Notes under the pieces: generated by a model | Told to the model about the DNA's origin: nothing | The model's input: only the letters and a program-made list of their open reading frames with translations | The model's database searches: none | Made by a program: the position numbers and the translations under genes | Shown: positions 44,143-54,288 of the stretch, piece by piece | Position numbering within the stretch: position 1 is the stretch's first letter | Layout: every line of letters starts with the position of its first letter | NCBI GenBank assembly: GCA_022822375.1 | Contig: JAJEBU010000055.1 | Location: forward strand, 1 to 64,000 | DNA: 64,000 nt | From: Dehalococcoidia bacterium | Lineage (GTDB): Bacteria > Chloroflexota > Dehalococcoidia > Bin125 | Direction of reading: 5' to 3'

Positions 44143-44889
44143 ATGGCCGGCCACTCCAAATGGGCGCAGATCAAGCGAAAGAAAGGCGTCACCGACGCCA
44201 AGCGCGGCCAGCTGTTCACCAAGCTCGGGCGCGAAATCGCCGTCGCCGTGCGCGCTGGAGGCCCCAAGCCTGAGGAGAACTCCGCGCTGCGGCTCGCCGT
44301 CGAGCGGGCCAAATCGTCCAACATGCCCAACGCCAACATCCAGCGCGCGATCGATCGAGCGTCGGGCGGCGCTGACGGCTCCCAACTCGAAGAGGTGCGC
44401 TACGAAGCGTACGGTCCCGGCGGCGCGGCGATCCTGATCGACTCGCTGACCGACAACCGCAACCGTACCGTCTCGGAGGTGCGCGCCGCGCTGACTCGGG
44501 CAGGCACCAGCATCGCCGAGTCCGGTGCCGTCGCCTGGCTCTTCGAGCAAAAGGGCGTGATCGCCGTCGATGTGGACACGCAGACGGATCCGGACGACGT
44601 CATGCTCGCCGCCATTGACGGTGGTGCAGAGGATGTCGCCATCGATGAGGGCCTGGTCGAGGTGATTACGGCACCCGCAGACCTCGAGACCGCGCGCAAC
44701 GCCGTCGAGGAGTCCGGTGCGCCCATCGCATCCGCTGAAGTGATCATGCGCGCAACCAACACGGTCCCCGTCGATACGGACCAGGCGGCCAAGCTGCTGC
44801 GGCTGATCGACTCGCTGGAAGACCTCGACGACGTACAGCGCGTGTTCACCAACGCCGACTTCCCCGACGCCGCGCTCGTCGAGGCATAG
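44143..44889 (+). CDS. yebC: YebC/PmpR (TACO1) family protein
   Basis: The family aids ribosomes at stall-prone stretches and has also been described as transcriptional regulators. The N-terminus MAGHSKWAQIKRKKGVTDAKRG is diagnostic. The second and third domains (YEAYGPGGAAILIDSLTDNRNRT; VMLAAIDGGAEDV) follow. The 248-residue length is normal. It precedes ruvC-ruvA by eight bases, the conserved arrangement in many bacteria. Confidence 0.95.
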   Translation: MAGHSKWAQIKRKKGVTDAKRGQLFTKLGREIAVAVRAGGPKPEENSALRLAVERAKSSNMPNANIQRAIDRASGGADGSQLEEVRYEAYGPGGAAILIDSLTDNRNRTVSEVRAALTRAGTSIAESGAVAWLFEQKGVIAVDVDTQTDPDDVMLAAIDGGAEDVAIDEGLVEVITAPADLETARNAVEESGAPIASAEVIMRATNTVPVDTDQAAKLLRLIDSLEDLDDVQRVFTNADFPDAALVEA

Positions 44890-44897
44890 GCACCGCC

Positions 44898-45386
44898 ATG
44901 ACCTGCATCCTCGGCGTCGACCCTGGCCTCAATGCCACCGGCTGGGGCATCCTGGATGTTGACGCCAACAGCCGCGCCCACTTGCACTGGGGCACGATCC
45001 GCCCGCCCAACGGTGAGCGCTCACTGCGTCTGCTGGCGATTCGCGACGCAGTGGAGGATGTGATCTCGCGCTACTCACCCGTCGTTCTGGCCATCGAGCG
45101 GCCCTTCAACCATCGCAACGTGCACACGGCGATCGCGCTCGGACAGGCCCAGGCCGCCGCGATGTTGGCCGCCGCGTCGCACGGACTCTCGGTGCACGAG
45201 TATCCACCGCGAACGGTCAAGGAGACGGTCGCAGGCGACGGATCGGCCAGCAAGGACGCCATCAGCCAAGCGCTCGTGTCTCGGCTCGGGCTGGACTCGC
45301 TGGACGCCTCTGCGGACGCCGCCGATGCGCTGGCCATTGCGTACTGCCACCACTTGATGACGCCGGCCGGCGTCACGGTTGTGTGA
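44898..45386 (+). CDS. ruvC: Crossover junction endodeoxyribonuclease RuvC
   Basis: RuvC cuts Holliday junctions symmetrically. The four acidic positions are visible: D in LGVDPGLNATGWG (near 7), E in AIERPF (near 66), and two D in SADAADALAIAYCH at the end. Length is 162. ATG 44898 gives MTCILGVD, typical. The stop shares a base with the ruvA start. Confidence 0.95.
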   Translation: MTCILGVDPGLNATGWGILDVDANSRAHLHWGTIRPPNGERSLRLLAIRDAVEDVISRYSPVVLAIERPFNHRNVHTAIALGQAQAAAMLAAASHGLSVHEYPPRTVKETVAGDGSASKDAISQALVSRLGLDSLDASADAADALAIAYCHHLMTPAGVTVV

Positions 45387-46039
45387 TGATCTCCCGCATT
45401 CGCGGTCGCGCCGTCGATTGGCATGAGGATTCGCAGAGTGTGGAAGTCGACATCGGATCGGAGGCTGGCGGGCTCGTCTACGAAGTGCGTCTGCCGACCG
45501 CCGTTTGGCGCGCACTGGAGGACCCGCGCCCTGATGCTCTCGACCTGTTTACGCATTATCACGTGCCCGATCGCGCGCCCGTGCCCGTGCTGATCGGCTT
45601 TCTGAGACGGACCGAACGAGACTTCTTCCGCAAGCTCATCGGCGTGCCGCAGATGGGCGTGACGAAGGCGCAGCAGGCGCTTGCCGCCTCCGTATCGACC
45701 ATCGCGCAGGCAATCGAGTCGGAAGATCGCCGCACGTTGATGCAGCTGCCCGGCATCGGCGCTCGACAGGCTGACCGCATCATTGCCGACCTCAAGGGCA
45801 AGGTCGTTGAAGAGGCACTGCTCGTGGACGAAGGCTTCGACCCTCGATCGCAGCGTCCGAGCCGCCCGACGGACGCGATCGCGGACGACGCCGGCGAGGC
45901 GCTGGTTGCCCTCGGCTACACCCGTCGCGACGCCGAGCGCTGGATCGCCGCGGTGCTCAGCGCACCCGATGTGCCCGCGCCCGAGACGACGGAAGAGCTG
46001 CTGCGAACCGTCCTCGAGCACATCGGCAGCGGCGGATAG
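45386..46039 (+). CDS. ruvA: Holliday junction branch migration protein RuvA
   Basis: RuvA binds the junction as a tetramer and positions the RuvB motor. The OB domain MISRIRGRAV, the helix-hairpin-helix pair (VPQMGVTKAQQ and LPGIGARQADRI) and the C-terminal domain III (ALVALGYTRRDAERWI) are in order. The first HhH is divergent and the acidic pin reads VPD, not the usual RED. ATG 45386 overlaps ruvC by one base; the track's GTG adds one residue. No ruvB follows; the next gene is uvrB. Confidence 0.92.
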   Translation: MISRIRGRAVDWHEDSQSVEVDIGSEAGGLVYEVRLPTAVWRALEDPRPDALDLFTHYHVPDRAPVPVLIGFLRRTERDFFRKLIGVPQMGVTKAQQALAASVSTIAQAIESEDRRTLMQLPGIGARQADRIIADLKGKVVEEALLVDEGFDPRSQRPSRPTDAIADDAGEALVALGYTRRDAERWIAAVLSAPDVPAPETTEELLRTVLEHIGSGG

Positions 46040-46055
46040 CGCCTAGAACGCTTGT

Positions 46056-46084
46056 TTGGCAAACTGGCGCGCACCAGCTACGAT
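46056..46084 (+). promoter_or_regulatory. uvrB promoter, leaderless, with overlapping SOS-like box
   Basis: TTGGCA, a 17-base spacer and TACGAT form a good sigma-70 promoter. TACGAT begins 13 bases before ATG 46092, so the mRNA should start at or next to the start codon. GAACGCTTGTTT (46046-46057), one mismatch from GAAC-N4-GTTC, overlaps the -35 and could be a LexA site. Confidence 0.6.
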
Positions 46085-46091
46085 TTCAAAC

Positions 46092-48212
46092 ATGAGAGAC
46101 GCACGGCAGTTTGAGCTCTCCGCTGACTACCAGCCCACCGGCGATCAGCCGATGGCGATCGATCAGCTGGTCGAAGGACTCGATGCCGGTCACCGCGCCC
46201 AGACGCTGCTGGGTGTGACCGGCTCGGGCAAGACCTTCACGATGGCCAACGTGGTCGCCCGGCTCAACCGTCCGACGCTCGTCCTCGCGCACAACAAGAC
46301 GCTCGCCGCGCAGCTCTGCACCGAGTTTCGAGACTTCTTCCCCAACAACGCCGTCGAGTACTTCGTCTCCTACTACGACTACTACCAGCCCGAGGCATAC
46401 ATCCCGCGCTCGGACACGTACATCGCGAAAGAGTCGGACATCAACGAGGAGATCGACAAGCTGCGCCACGCCGCGACTCGCGCGCTGTTCGAGCGCCGTG
46501 ACGTGCTGATCGTCGCCTCGGTCTCCTGCATCTACGGTCTGGGCGAGCCGGAAGACTATCAGGGCATGGTGCTCACGCTCGAGAAAGGCAAGCCCTACTC
46601 TCGCAACCTGATCCTGCGTCGCCTGGTTGACCAACAGTACGAGCGCGACGAGTTGACGTTGACGCGCGGCCGCTTCCGCATCCGCGGAGACACACTGACC
46701 ATTCATCCGTCCTACGAGGATCTAGCCGTGCGCGTCCAGTTCTGGGACGACGAGGTGGAGCGGATCGTCGAGTTGGACCCGTTGACCGGAGAGATCCTGG
46801 CCGAGCGGGACCGAGTCGACATTTATCCGGCGAAGCACTTTGTGACCACCGATGAGCGCATGGCCGCGGCGGTGACGGACATCGAAGCTGAGCTGGCTCA
46901 ACGGTTGGAAGACCTGAAGCGGGAAGACCGCATTCTTGAGGCGGCGCGGCTGGAAGAACGCGTGCGCTACGACCTGGAGACACTGCGCGAGACCGGCTAC
47001 TGCCCGGGCATCGAGAACTACTCGCGACACCTGGCCCGCCGCGCCGCCGGTTCGACGCCGTGGACCCTGCTCGATTACTTCCCTGAGGATTGGCTGCTGT
47101 TCATCGACGAGTCGCACATGACCATCCCGCAGGTGCGTGGGATGTACGGTGGCGACACGTCGCGCAAGCAGACCCTGGTCGATTTCGGCTTCCGCCTGCC
47201 CTCGGCAATCGACAACCGACCGCTCAACATCGACGAGTTTGAGCGGCACATCAATCAGGTCGTCTTCGTCTCGGCGACCCCGGCGGATTATGAACGCAAC
47301 CATTCAGCGCAGATCATCGAGCAGCTGATCCGCCCCACAGGACTGCTCGATCCCGATGTCGAGGTGCGCCCCACTGATGGCCAGATCGACGATCTGGTGT
47401 CGGAGATCAGGACTCGCTCGGAGCGTGGCGAGCGCACGCTCGTGACCACGCTGACCAAGAAGATGGCCGAGGACCTGGCCGACTATCTGCGTGAGGTGGG
47501 CATTCGCACCTACTACCTGCATTCGGAGCAGGATGCGTTCCAGCGAGTCGAGGTCTTGCGCGACCTGCGACTGGGCGTCTTCGATTGCCTGGTCGGGATC
47601 AATCTGCTGCGCGAAGGCTTGGACCTGCCGGAGGTCTCGCTCGTGGCGGTGCTGGACGCCGACAAGGAGGGCTACCTGCGCAACGAGAGCTCGCTGGTGC
47701 AGACGATCGGCCGCGCCGCCAGACACGTCAATTCGCACGCGATCCTGTACGCCGATCGCGTCACCGATTCCATGCGTCGGGCGATGGACGAGACTCACCG
47801 CCGACGGCAGGCGCAGCACGAGTACAACCTGGCCAACAACATCACGCCGGTTGGAATCACGAAGGAGATTCGCGACATTGCCTCCGATGTCGCCGATCAG
47901 GTCCGCGAGGACATGGAACTGCAGGCCGTCGCGGAGGATGCGGCGCCGTTCGGGGCCGGGCTGGGCGCGACCATCCCAGACGACATGACCCCGGATCAGG
48001 TGGCGCGGATGATCTCCGAGCTGGAGTTGCGCATGAAGCAGGCCGCCCGCGACCTCGAGTTTGAGAAGGCTGCGGCACTTCGCGACCAGATTGTGGAGCT
48101 GCGCCGCGACCAGGCTGCGCTGGGCGAAGACCTGCAGCTCTGGAGCGATCAGGCGTACGGTCGCCGCCGACGTCCCCTGCGCAGGAAGGAGCCTGCATCA
48201 TCTCAGCGTTAA
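46092..48212 (+). CDS. uvrB: Excinuclease ABC subunit B
   Basis: UvrB is the damage-verifying helicase-like subunit that recruits UvrC. Walker A TGSGKTFT is near residue 43, the beta-hairpin reads [11 protein letters not shown], and [16 protein letters not shown], the DEAD-like box IDESH, and the C-terminal UVR motif ([21 protein letters not shown]) follow. At 706 residues it is slightly long through a charged tail ([11 protein letters not shown]). ATG 46092 has no ribosome binding site but a promoter at leaderless spacing. Confidence 0.97.
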   Translation: MRDARQFELSADYQPTGDQPMAIDQLVEGLDAGHRAQTLLGVTGSGKTFTMANVVARLNRPTLVLAHNKTLAAQLCTEFRDFFPNNAVEYFVSYYDYYQPEAYIPRSDTYIAKESDINEEIDKLRHAATRALFERRDVLIVASVSCIYGLGEPEDYQGMVLTLEKGKPYSRNLILRRLVDQQYERDELTLTRGRFRIRGDTLTIHPSYEDLAVRVQFWDDEVERIVELDPLTGEILAERDRVDIYPAKHFVTTDERMAAAVTDIEAELAQRLEDLKREDRILEAARLEERVRYDLETLRETGYCPGIENYSRHLARRAAGSTPWTLLDYFPEDWLLFIDESHMTIPQVRGMYGGDTSRKQTLVDFGFRLPSAIDNRPLNIDEFERHINQVVFVSATPADYERNHSAQIIEQLIRPTGLLDPDVEVRPTDGQIDDLVSEIRTRSERGERTLVTTLTKKMAEDLADYLREVGIRTYYLHSEQDAFQRVEVLRDLRLGVFDCLVGINLLREGLDLPEVSLVAVLDADKEGYLRNESSLVQTIGRAARHVNSHAILYADRVTDSMRRAMDETHRRRQAQHEYNLANNITPVGITKEIRDIASDVADQVREDMELQAVAEDAAPFGAGLGATIPDDMTPDQVARMISELELRMKQAARDLEFEKAAALRDQIVELRRDQAALGEDLQLWSDQAYGRRRRPLRRKEPASSQR

Positions 48213-48371
48213 TGACGTAACGTGTCTCGCCTGCGCGATCGCTCAAGAGCCGCTGACATATGCGATGCGCCGTGAAGCTTGATACCTTCAAGCCGACGTC
48301 AGCACTCAATCGCATGGGTGCCGTGACGCACGCGCCCGCTCGGACGGCGGGTAATCGGAGAGTGTGCAGCC

Positions 48372-49199
48372 GTGGTGGATTTGAACCGGTCAGACCGCAG
48401 CCGCCTGACGATGGCGGACGCGCCGCCGTCATGGCTGGGCGCTGACCCAGCAGACGAGTCGCGCGCCTGCGCCTTTTGCGGTGAGCTGCCGCCTCAGGGA
48501 TCGCTGTTCTGCCCCCGCTGCGGCCGGGCGTTGACCGCCTCGCTGCTGCCTCAACAGGGCGAAGCGGCCACCGTGCTCTTCACCGACATCGAAGACTCGA
48601 CGCATCTCACCGAGCATCTGGGCGATTACGCGTGGGAATCGATCATTGACGAGCACAACCAAATCGTCCGCGAGGAGCTGCACCGCCACGCCGGCTTCGA
48701 GGTCAAGCTGACCGGCGACGGCTTCCTGATCGTCTTCGCCGACGGGATGGATGCGCTCCGCTGCGCTGCGCGAATCCAGGCGCAGGTGACGGTCCGCAGC
48801 GAGCGGTTGGGCGCCGATTGGCCGGTCCACGTGCGCATGGGCGTTCACCGCGGCGATGTGATCCTTCGACCCGGTGGTGACATTCTGGGCCGTACGGTCA
48901 ACATGGCGGCGCGAATCATGGCCAAGGGACGAGGTGGCTCCATCGTCGTCTCCGAAGCGTTGCAGCAGCACGTCGGACACCAAATCGCCGACGACTTCTG
49001 GGTCGACATGGGCGCGCGCCGACTGCGCGGCCTGGAGCGGCGCGAGCGCATGTTCCTCTTCCGCTGGCCCGAGTATCTGCGCAGCGAGGCGAGTGTCGAT
49101 GAGCCCGGCGCTGACCACATGTCGTTCTTGCCGGGCGACACCGTCGATCCGTTTGACCCGATCCTGCTCTCAGTCGGCGGCGCCCCGGTCGACGCCTAA
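48372..49199 (+). CDS. Class III adenylate/guanylate cyclase with N-terminal zinc ribbon
   Basis: Residues 30-53 form a zinc ribbon (CAFCGELPP...CPRCGRA). A cyclase homology domain follows: metal-binding Asp in LFTDIEDST, second Asp in KLTGDGFLIVF, and the Asn/Arg pair in RTVNMAARI. The Lys of EVKLTGDG favours ATP as substrate. The C-terminus (LRGLERRERMFLFRW) is the domain's usual end, followed by 40 residues of tail. GTG 48372 is the track start; ATG 48411 would still include the zinc ribbon. It converges with ftsK and overlaps it by four bases. Confidence 0.87.
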   Translation: MVDLNRSDRSRLTMADAPPSWLGADPADESRACAFCGELPPQGSLFCPRCGRALTASLLPQQGEAATVLFTDIEDSTHLTEHLGDYAWESIIDEHNQIVREELHRHAGFEVKLTGDGFLIVFADGMDALRCAARIQAQVTVRSERLGADWPVHVRMGVHRGDVILRPGGDILGRTVNMAARIMAKGRGGSIVVSEALQQHVGHQIADDFWVDMGARRLRGLERRERMFLFRWPEYLRSEASVDEPGADHMSFLPGDTVDPFDPILLSVGGAPVDA

Positions 49200-51883
49200 C
49201 GGCGCAGGACGCGGCGTGATGTCCCGCCTTCCGCGGGCGCCACGACCCCTGTCTGCTCGAGCTGCTCAATCAGCCGCTCGGCGCGCGGCCGTCCCAGCCG
49301 CATCCGCCGCTGCAAGAGCGACGCAGAGACGCGCTCAAAGTCCCGCGCCAGCTCAGCTGCTTCTGAGAGCCGCGTGTCAAGCTCCGGGGCGTTGTCAGCT
49401 CCGCCCGCAGGCGCTTCGAGCACGATGTCCGGCTCGTCCGAGGCTGACCGTTCTACGTCCGCTTCTTCTGACTCTTCCGCTTCGAGCACCGTGTCCAACG
49501 TGGCGGTCAGCATGCGCAGATCCGATTGCGCCCGGCGCGCCGCGAGCTCACTGGCGGCGAACTCGGTGTCGGCAGCCATCTCCTCCAGCGCCGCATCGAG
49601 CGAACCGCCCGTTGCTGATGGGTTGTCGATGTCACGGGATTCCTCCAGCAACTCCTGCTCTGGCGGCGACCAGGATTCGAGGATGCGTTCGATCTCGGCG
49701 TCCGAGACGTAGGTGCCCTGGACGCGGCGCGGCTGAATCGTGTCGGACGACATAAACAGCATGTCGCCGCGGCCCATCAACTTCTCTGCGCCGGTTCGGT
49801 CCATGATCACGCGCGCGTCCGTCTGCGACGTCGTGGCGAAGGCGATTCGAGTCGGAAAGTTCGCCTTGATCAGACCAGTGACCACGTCGACAGACGGTCG
49901 TTGCGTCGCGACGACCAGGTGAATGCCGACCGCGCGGGCAAGCTGCGCCAAACGCACCAGCTGCCCTTCGACCTCCGCTGCGGCGGCCATCATCATGTCG
50001 GCGAGCTCGTCCAGGACGACGACCCAATATGGCAAGGGCTTGTCCACGTCGGCGAGCGCGTTGTAGGCGACAATGTTGCGCGCGCCGCGATCTTCGAGGC
50101 GTCGATAGCGGCGGTCCATCTCTGCCACCACCACGCCGAGCACTGAGACCACCTCATCGGGCTCGGTGACGACGCGCGAGAAGGCGAGATGCGGCGCGGA
50201 CGCATAGCCCGTCAGCTCGACGCGCTTCGGGTCAACGAGCACGAGCCGGATCTCTTCCGGCGATTTCTGCATGAGCAGCGACGTGATGATGGTGTTGATG
50301 CAGACCGACTTGCCTGATCCTGTGGCGCCGGCAATCAGGAGATGCGGCATGCGGGTGAGATCGGCGATCACCGGCTTGCCCGTCACGTCGCGTCCCAGCG
50401 CGATCGGCAGGCCGCCGTCGGCTGCGCGCAGCTGAAACTCCTCCGACGCCACCAGCGACCGCAGCCCGACGATGCGGCGATCTGCGTTCGGCACCTCCAC
50501 GCCGACGATCGGCTGCCCCGGCACGGGCGCCTCGATCCGAATCGACGGAGCAGCCAGCGCAAGCGCGAGATCGTCGGCGAGCCGCGTGATGCGGTTAACG
50601 CGGACTCTCGAGCGCGATACTTCCTCGGTCACCGTCTGCGGTCGGCCGTACTCGTCCACAACCTGAGCGCCGGCAGCGTCCCTGAGCGGCACTTGGCGCG
50701 TCTTGACCTCCCAGCCAGGCTCGACGCCGAACTGAGTGATAGCGGGACCCTCGTTGATCTGGGTGACGGTGGCGTCGACGCCGAAGGAAGCGAGCGTTTC
50801 CACGATGATCTGCGCTTGCTGTTCGGCGTCCGAGCGGAGCGTTTCTGCTGAATCCTCGTCGAGCAGGTCGATCGGAGGCAGCCGCCAACCGTCCGCGGCG
50901 GTCCGTTCGAGGGTGCGCAGGGTCGAAGGTGGTTCCGCATCGGCCGGCACTAGCGGCAGCTGGCGCTCCGCGTCCTCGCCGGCGTCCAGCGGCTCAGGCT
51001 CGGTCTCGGGCGCGGCGTCTGTCGTCGTGAGCGGTGGCCAGGACTCGTCTGGTGCCTGCGATGTCGACGGAGGGCGCGGCCTGGACTGCGATGTGGACTG
51101 CGGCGTCGAAGCGGGCTGCGGGACGGGCGTATCCCCACTCTCTTGCGACGGCCGGCGGAAGAGCCCCGCAATCTGGCGTCCGATGACCCGCAATGCGTCC
51201 CACACTTCTCGGAACCACCAACGCAGACCGATCCAGAGCCATCGCGCCAAGACGACCAGAGCCGTCCACAGGCCCTGGCCAACGGCGACGACGATTCCAG
51301 GGCCGTGTTCCCGAGTCCACGAACCCGCGCCGCGCGCGACCCGTTTGAGTTGATGCCCCAGCGCTCTGCCGACTGACCGTGCTTGCGACGGTGCGGCGAC
51401 GACCGCCGCGACCAGCACGAAGGCCGCGATCAACGCCCAACCGATCACGGAGTCGAACCACGCGCCGACGCGGCCGCCAGCGCTGTGCTCGGATAGAGAT
51501 ACGCCACCAAGCAATGCGTCGGGCGAGATCGCGCCGGCGATTCCCCAGGCGGCGATCAGAGACAGGATGGCTGCCGTCGTGTATCGCTGCGCTCGGCGCT
51601 CAGTCCGCAGCAGCGTCCGCGTCCGCTGGCTGCCCAGCGACAGTGCGACGAGGATCAGCGCTGCCGACACCAGATACACGCCGCCGCCGAGCCACTCGAT
51701 GACCGTGTTGCGAGCATCATCCAGCGGGAGCGCGGAGATCGATGTCCAGATGGCGAACAGCACGGCCGCCGCAGCGACGGCGAGGCCGAGCGACAGCGCG
51801 CGATGCTGTGCAACCCAGAGAGAGATGAGATCGGGCAGCGGTCTGCGCGTCCGCTGCGTCTTGGTCCGTGTCGCCATGGTCAC
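49196..51883 (-). CDS. ftsK: DNA translocase FtsK/SpoIIIE
   Basis: FtsK moves chromosomal DNA through the closing septum. Four to five membrane helices occupy residues 20-170, followed by a Pro/Ser/Gln-rich linker (about 220-300), the alpha/beta motor (GATGSGKSVC near 515, VVVLDELADMM) and a C-terminal winged helix gamma domain (SASLLQRRMRLGRPRAERLIEQL) that reads KOPS-like sites. An extra acidic segment lies between motor and gamma domain. ATG 51877 is an alternative start two codons inside the GTG start. Confidence 0.95.
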   Translation of the reverse strand: MTMATRTKTQRTRRPLPDLISLWVAQHRALSLGLAVAAAAVLFAIWTSISALPLDDARNTVIEWLGGGVYLVSAALILVALSLGSQRTRTLLRTERRAQRYTTAAILSLIAAWGIAGAISPDALLGGVSLSEHSAGGRVGAWFDSVIGWALIAAFVLVAAVVAAPSQARSVGRALGHQLKRVARGAGSWTREHGPGIVVAVGQGLWTALVVLARWLWIGLRWWFREVWDALRVIGRQIAGLFRRPSQESGDTPVPQPASTPQSTSQSRPRPPSTSQAPDESWPPLTTTDAAPETEPEPLDAGEDAERQLPLVPADAEPPSTLRTLERTAADGWRLPPIDLLDEDSAETLRSDAEQQAQIIVETLASFGVDATVTQINEGPAITQFGVEPGWEVKTRQVPLRDAAGAQVVDEYGRPQTVTEEVSRSRVRVNRITRLADDLALALAAPSIRIEAPVPGQPIVGVEVPNADRRIVGLRSLVASEEFQLRAADGGLPIALGRDVTGKPVIADLTRMPHLLIAGATGSGKSVCINTIITSLLMQKSPEEIRLVLVDPKRVELTGYASAPHLAFSRVVTEPDEVVSVLGVVVAEMDRRYRRLEDRGARNIVAYNALADVDKPLPYWVVVLDELADMMMAAAAEVEGQLVRLAQLARAVGIHLVVATQRPSVDVVTGLIKANFPTRIAFATTSQTDARVIMDRTGAEKLMGRGDMLFMSSDTIQPRRVQGTYVSDAEIERILESWSPPEQELLEESRDIDNPSATGGSLDAALEEMAADTEFAASELAARRAQSDLRMLTATLDTVLEAEESEEADVERSASDEPDIVLEAPAGGADNAPELDTRLSEAAELARDFERVSASLLQRRMRLGRPRAERLIEQLEQTGVVAPAEGGTSRRVLRR

Positions 51884-51919
51884 TCGCCGCCGCTGCGGCC
51901 GGTCTGCGCGCTGCCTGCG

Positions 51920-53620
51920 CTAGACCCGCACCGCCACCACAACCACCATAGGGCGTTGCCGCGTCTCCTGTCTCAGGAACGTCGACACCTGTTGCTGTGC
52001 ATGTTTCCGTCGTTTTTCCCAGTTGCGGGGCTTCTTGCCTGGTTCTGGCGATTGCAGCGCCTCGCGCGCGACGCGGGCCGCGCCCTCGCAGATGCTCGGC
52101 GTGATCTCCGCCTCGGCGAATCCACGCGCGGCGACCTGAACCTCGCCAGCGAGCGGGCCGTTCTCGCCCTGAAGCGGCGCGGCGACGAGCAGGATGCCGT
52201 CGCCCGCGAGCTTCTGCCGCTCGCGAATGGTGGTCTGCTTGACGCCGCCGACGTTTTCGCCGTCGACGAAGATGTACTCCGCGCTGACCTGTCCGACCAC
52301 CGCGGACGCGTCTTCGCTCAGCTCCAGCACGTCACCATCGAGCAGGATGTGGCGCTCACCTTCGGCGATGGCCATGTCCTCGGCCAGTTTCGAATGCAGC
52401 GCGAGGTGGCGAAACTCGCCGTGGATCGGCACGAAGGCCTGCGGCTCGGTCAACGCAAGGACCGTCTTGAGCTCCTCCTGAGCTGCGTGGCCGCGAACAT
52501 GCACATGCTGATGACCAGATGAGACCGCCATCACCTCCACGCCGCGACGGAAGAGATGGTTGATCGTCGAGTTGACGGCCGACTCGTTGCCCGGAATCGG
52601 CGACGACGACAGCACCACGGTGTCGCCGGCCTTGAGCTCGATGTCGCGGTGCGATCCCTTGGCCATCCGCGACAACGCCGCGGTCGGCTCGCCCTGTGCG
52701 CCAGTGCAGACGATGACCGTGTTCTCGTCGTGCGCGGAGCCAAGGTCGGTGATTGGCCGCAGACGCCGCTTGTCGGCCTGCACGTAGCCCATCCGTTGGC
52801 ACATCTCAAGGTTCTTTTCCATCGAGCGGCCGGTCGCGTAGACGACGCGGTCGGATTCTTCCGCGGCGTCGATGATCTGCTGGATCCGCGCGATCTGCGA
52901 GGCGAATGTGGCGATGATCACACGGCCCGGCGCGGTCAGCAGGACTTCGGCCAACTTGTCGCCGACGACCGTCTCAGACGGCGTCACGCCGGTCTGATCC
53001 GCATACGTGGAGTCGGAACAGAGCAGTCGTACGCCCTCCTGTCCGTAGGCCGCGAGCCGCTGCAGATCGGTCGGCGCTGACATCACTGGCGTGTGGTCAA
53101 TCTTGAAGTCGCCCGTATGAACCACGAGGCCGGCGGGCGTGCGCAGCGCGATCCCGAATGCGTCGGGGATCGAGTGGGCGACGGGAAAGTACTCCGCCGT
53201 CATCGAACCGAAATCGAAGCTGGAAGATTCGTCGGCCATGTGAAACGTCGCGTCAAGGATGCCCTGTTCCTCCAGCCGCCACTGGATCAGCCCGGCGGCG
53301 AGCGGCGGCGCGTAGATCGGCGCCGGCAGATCGGGCAGGAGGAAGCGCAGCGCGCCGATGTGATCCTCGTGACCGTGCGTGATCAGGTACCCGCGCAGCT
53401 TGTGCCTGCGCTCCAGGACATACGTCGTCTCGGGCAGGATGTAGTCGACGCCGTGCATGTCGTCCGTGGGGAAGAGGAAGCCGGCGTCGACGATGATCAA
53501 GTCATCGGCGGTTTCGTACACCATCATGTTGCGGCCGATCTCGCCGAGTCCGCCCAACGGCACCATCCGCAGCATGCCCGCCGCGATCTCTGAGTCCATC
53601 GATGTCATCGTGCAGTCCAT
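51920..53620 (-). CDS. rnj: Ribonuclease J
   Basis: RNase J is a 5'-3' exo- and endoribonuclease central to mRNA decay and rRNA processing in bacteria without RNase E. It is a metallo-beta-lactamase with HGHEDHIGAL as the zinc motif, LVVHTGDFKIDHTP, the beta-CASP domain (YATGRSMEKNLEMCQRMGY) and SSGHQHVHVRGHA near the end. At 566 residues it is complete. The exact start among M1, M5 and M8 is uncertain; conserved sequence begins at LRMVPLGGLGEIG. It follows udg by 17 bases on the same strand. Confidence 0.94.
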   Translation of the reverse strand: MDCTMTSMDSEIAAGMLRMVPLGGLGEIGRNMMVYETADDLIIVDAGFLFPTDDMHGVDYILPETTYVLERRHKLRGYLITHGHEDHIGALRFLLPDLPAPIYAPPLAAGLIQWRLEEQGILDATFHMADESSSFDFGSMTAEYFPVAHSIPDAFGIALRTPAGLVVHTGDFKIDHTPVMSAPTDLQRLAAYGQEGVRLLCSDSTYADQTGVTPSETVVGDKLAEVLLTAPGRVIIATFASQIARIQQIIDAAEESDRVVYATGRSMEKNLEMCQRMGYVQADKRRLRPITDLGSAHDENTVIVCTGAQGEPTAALSRMAKGSHRDIELKAGDTVVLSSSPIPGNESAVNSTINHLFRRGVEVMAVSSGHQHVHVRGHAAQEELKTVLALTEPQAFVPIHGEFRHLALHSKLAEDMAIAEGERHILLDGDVLELSEDASAVVGQVSAEYIFVDGENVGGVKQTTIRERQKLAGDGILLVAAPLQGENGPLAGEVQVAARGFAEAEITPSICEGAARVAREALQSPEPGKKPRNWEKRRKHAQQQVSTFLRQETRQRPMVVVVAVRV

Positions 53621-53637
53621 CCAGGATGTGGCGGCCG

Positions 53638-54270
53638 CTACAGCAGCGACCGTTGTGAGTCGTCGTCCGCTGGTCCGTGCGAGTGGCCGCTGGGCCGCGG
53701 TTGTTGCGGCGGCCGTTCAGACTGTGCCAACAGCGGACGGATCAGCGCGAAATCCTGCTGCGTCACCTCGCGCAGGCTGGGATTGCGCAGGATCGCGGCC
53801 GGGTGATAGACGGGCAGGACCAGCCACGGACCGGTCTGGTGTGGCTGGCCGCGTACCTGTCCGATGCGCGCGTCGGGCAGAAAGTACTGCGTCGCAAACA
53901 AGCCCAGCAGCACGATGAGCTTGGGGCGGATGCCTTCGATCTGCTCACGCAGATATACCTCGCAGCAGCCGATCTCGTCTGCCTGCGGATTGCGATTCTC
54001 CGGCGGCCGGCACTTGACGACGTTGGCCACAAACACCTCAGGCCGGGTGAAGCCGACCTCGGCGAGCAGGTCGTCGAGCAATTGGCCGGCGCGTCCGACG
54101 AAGGGGCGCCCGATCTTATCTTCATTCGCGCCGGGCGCTTCGCCGATGAACATGAGCTCCGCGTTGGGATCGCCGTCGCCGGGCACGGTCTGCGTGCGGC
54201 CCTGATGCAGGCGGCACGCCGTGCAGCCCGCAATCTTGACGTTCAACAGCTCGACGAATTCGCGATCCAC
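53638..54270 (-). CDS. udg: Uracil-DNA glycosylase, family 4 (iron-sulfur)
   Basis: This thermophile-type UDG removes uracil from DNA. Motif A reads [15 protein letters not shown] and motif [11 protein letters not shown]. The [4Fe-4S] cysteines appear as [10 protein letters not shown] (16 and 19), [10 protein letters not shown] and a later CCEVYL. The protein has 210 residues with a disordered His/Pro/Ser-rich tail. Family 4 enzymes are often fused to or placed near DNA polymerase genes; here the neighbours are tatC and rnj. Confidence 0.93.
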   Translation of the reverse strand: MDREFVELLNVKIAGCTACRLHQGRTQTVPGDGDPNAELMFIGEAPGANEDKIGRPFVGRAGQLLDDLLAEVGFTRPEVFVANVVKCRPPENRNPQADEIGCCEVYLREQIEGIRPKLIVLLGLFATQYFLPDARIGQVRGQPHQTGPWLVLPVYHPAAILRNPSLREVTQQDFALIRPLLAQSERPPQQPRPSGHSHGPADDDSQRSLL

Positions 54271-54288
54271 GCGGTCTTGTCCCGTTCC

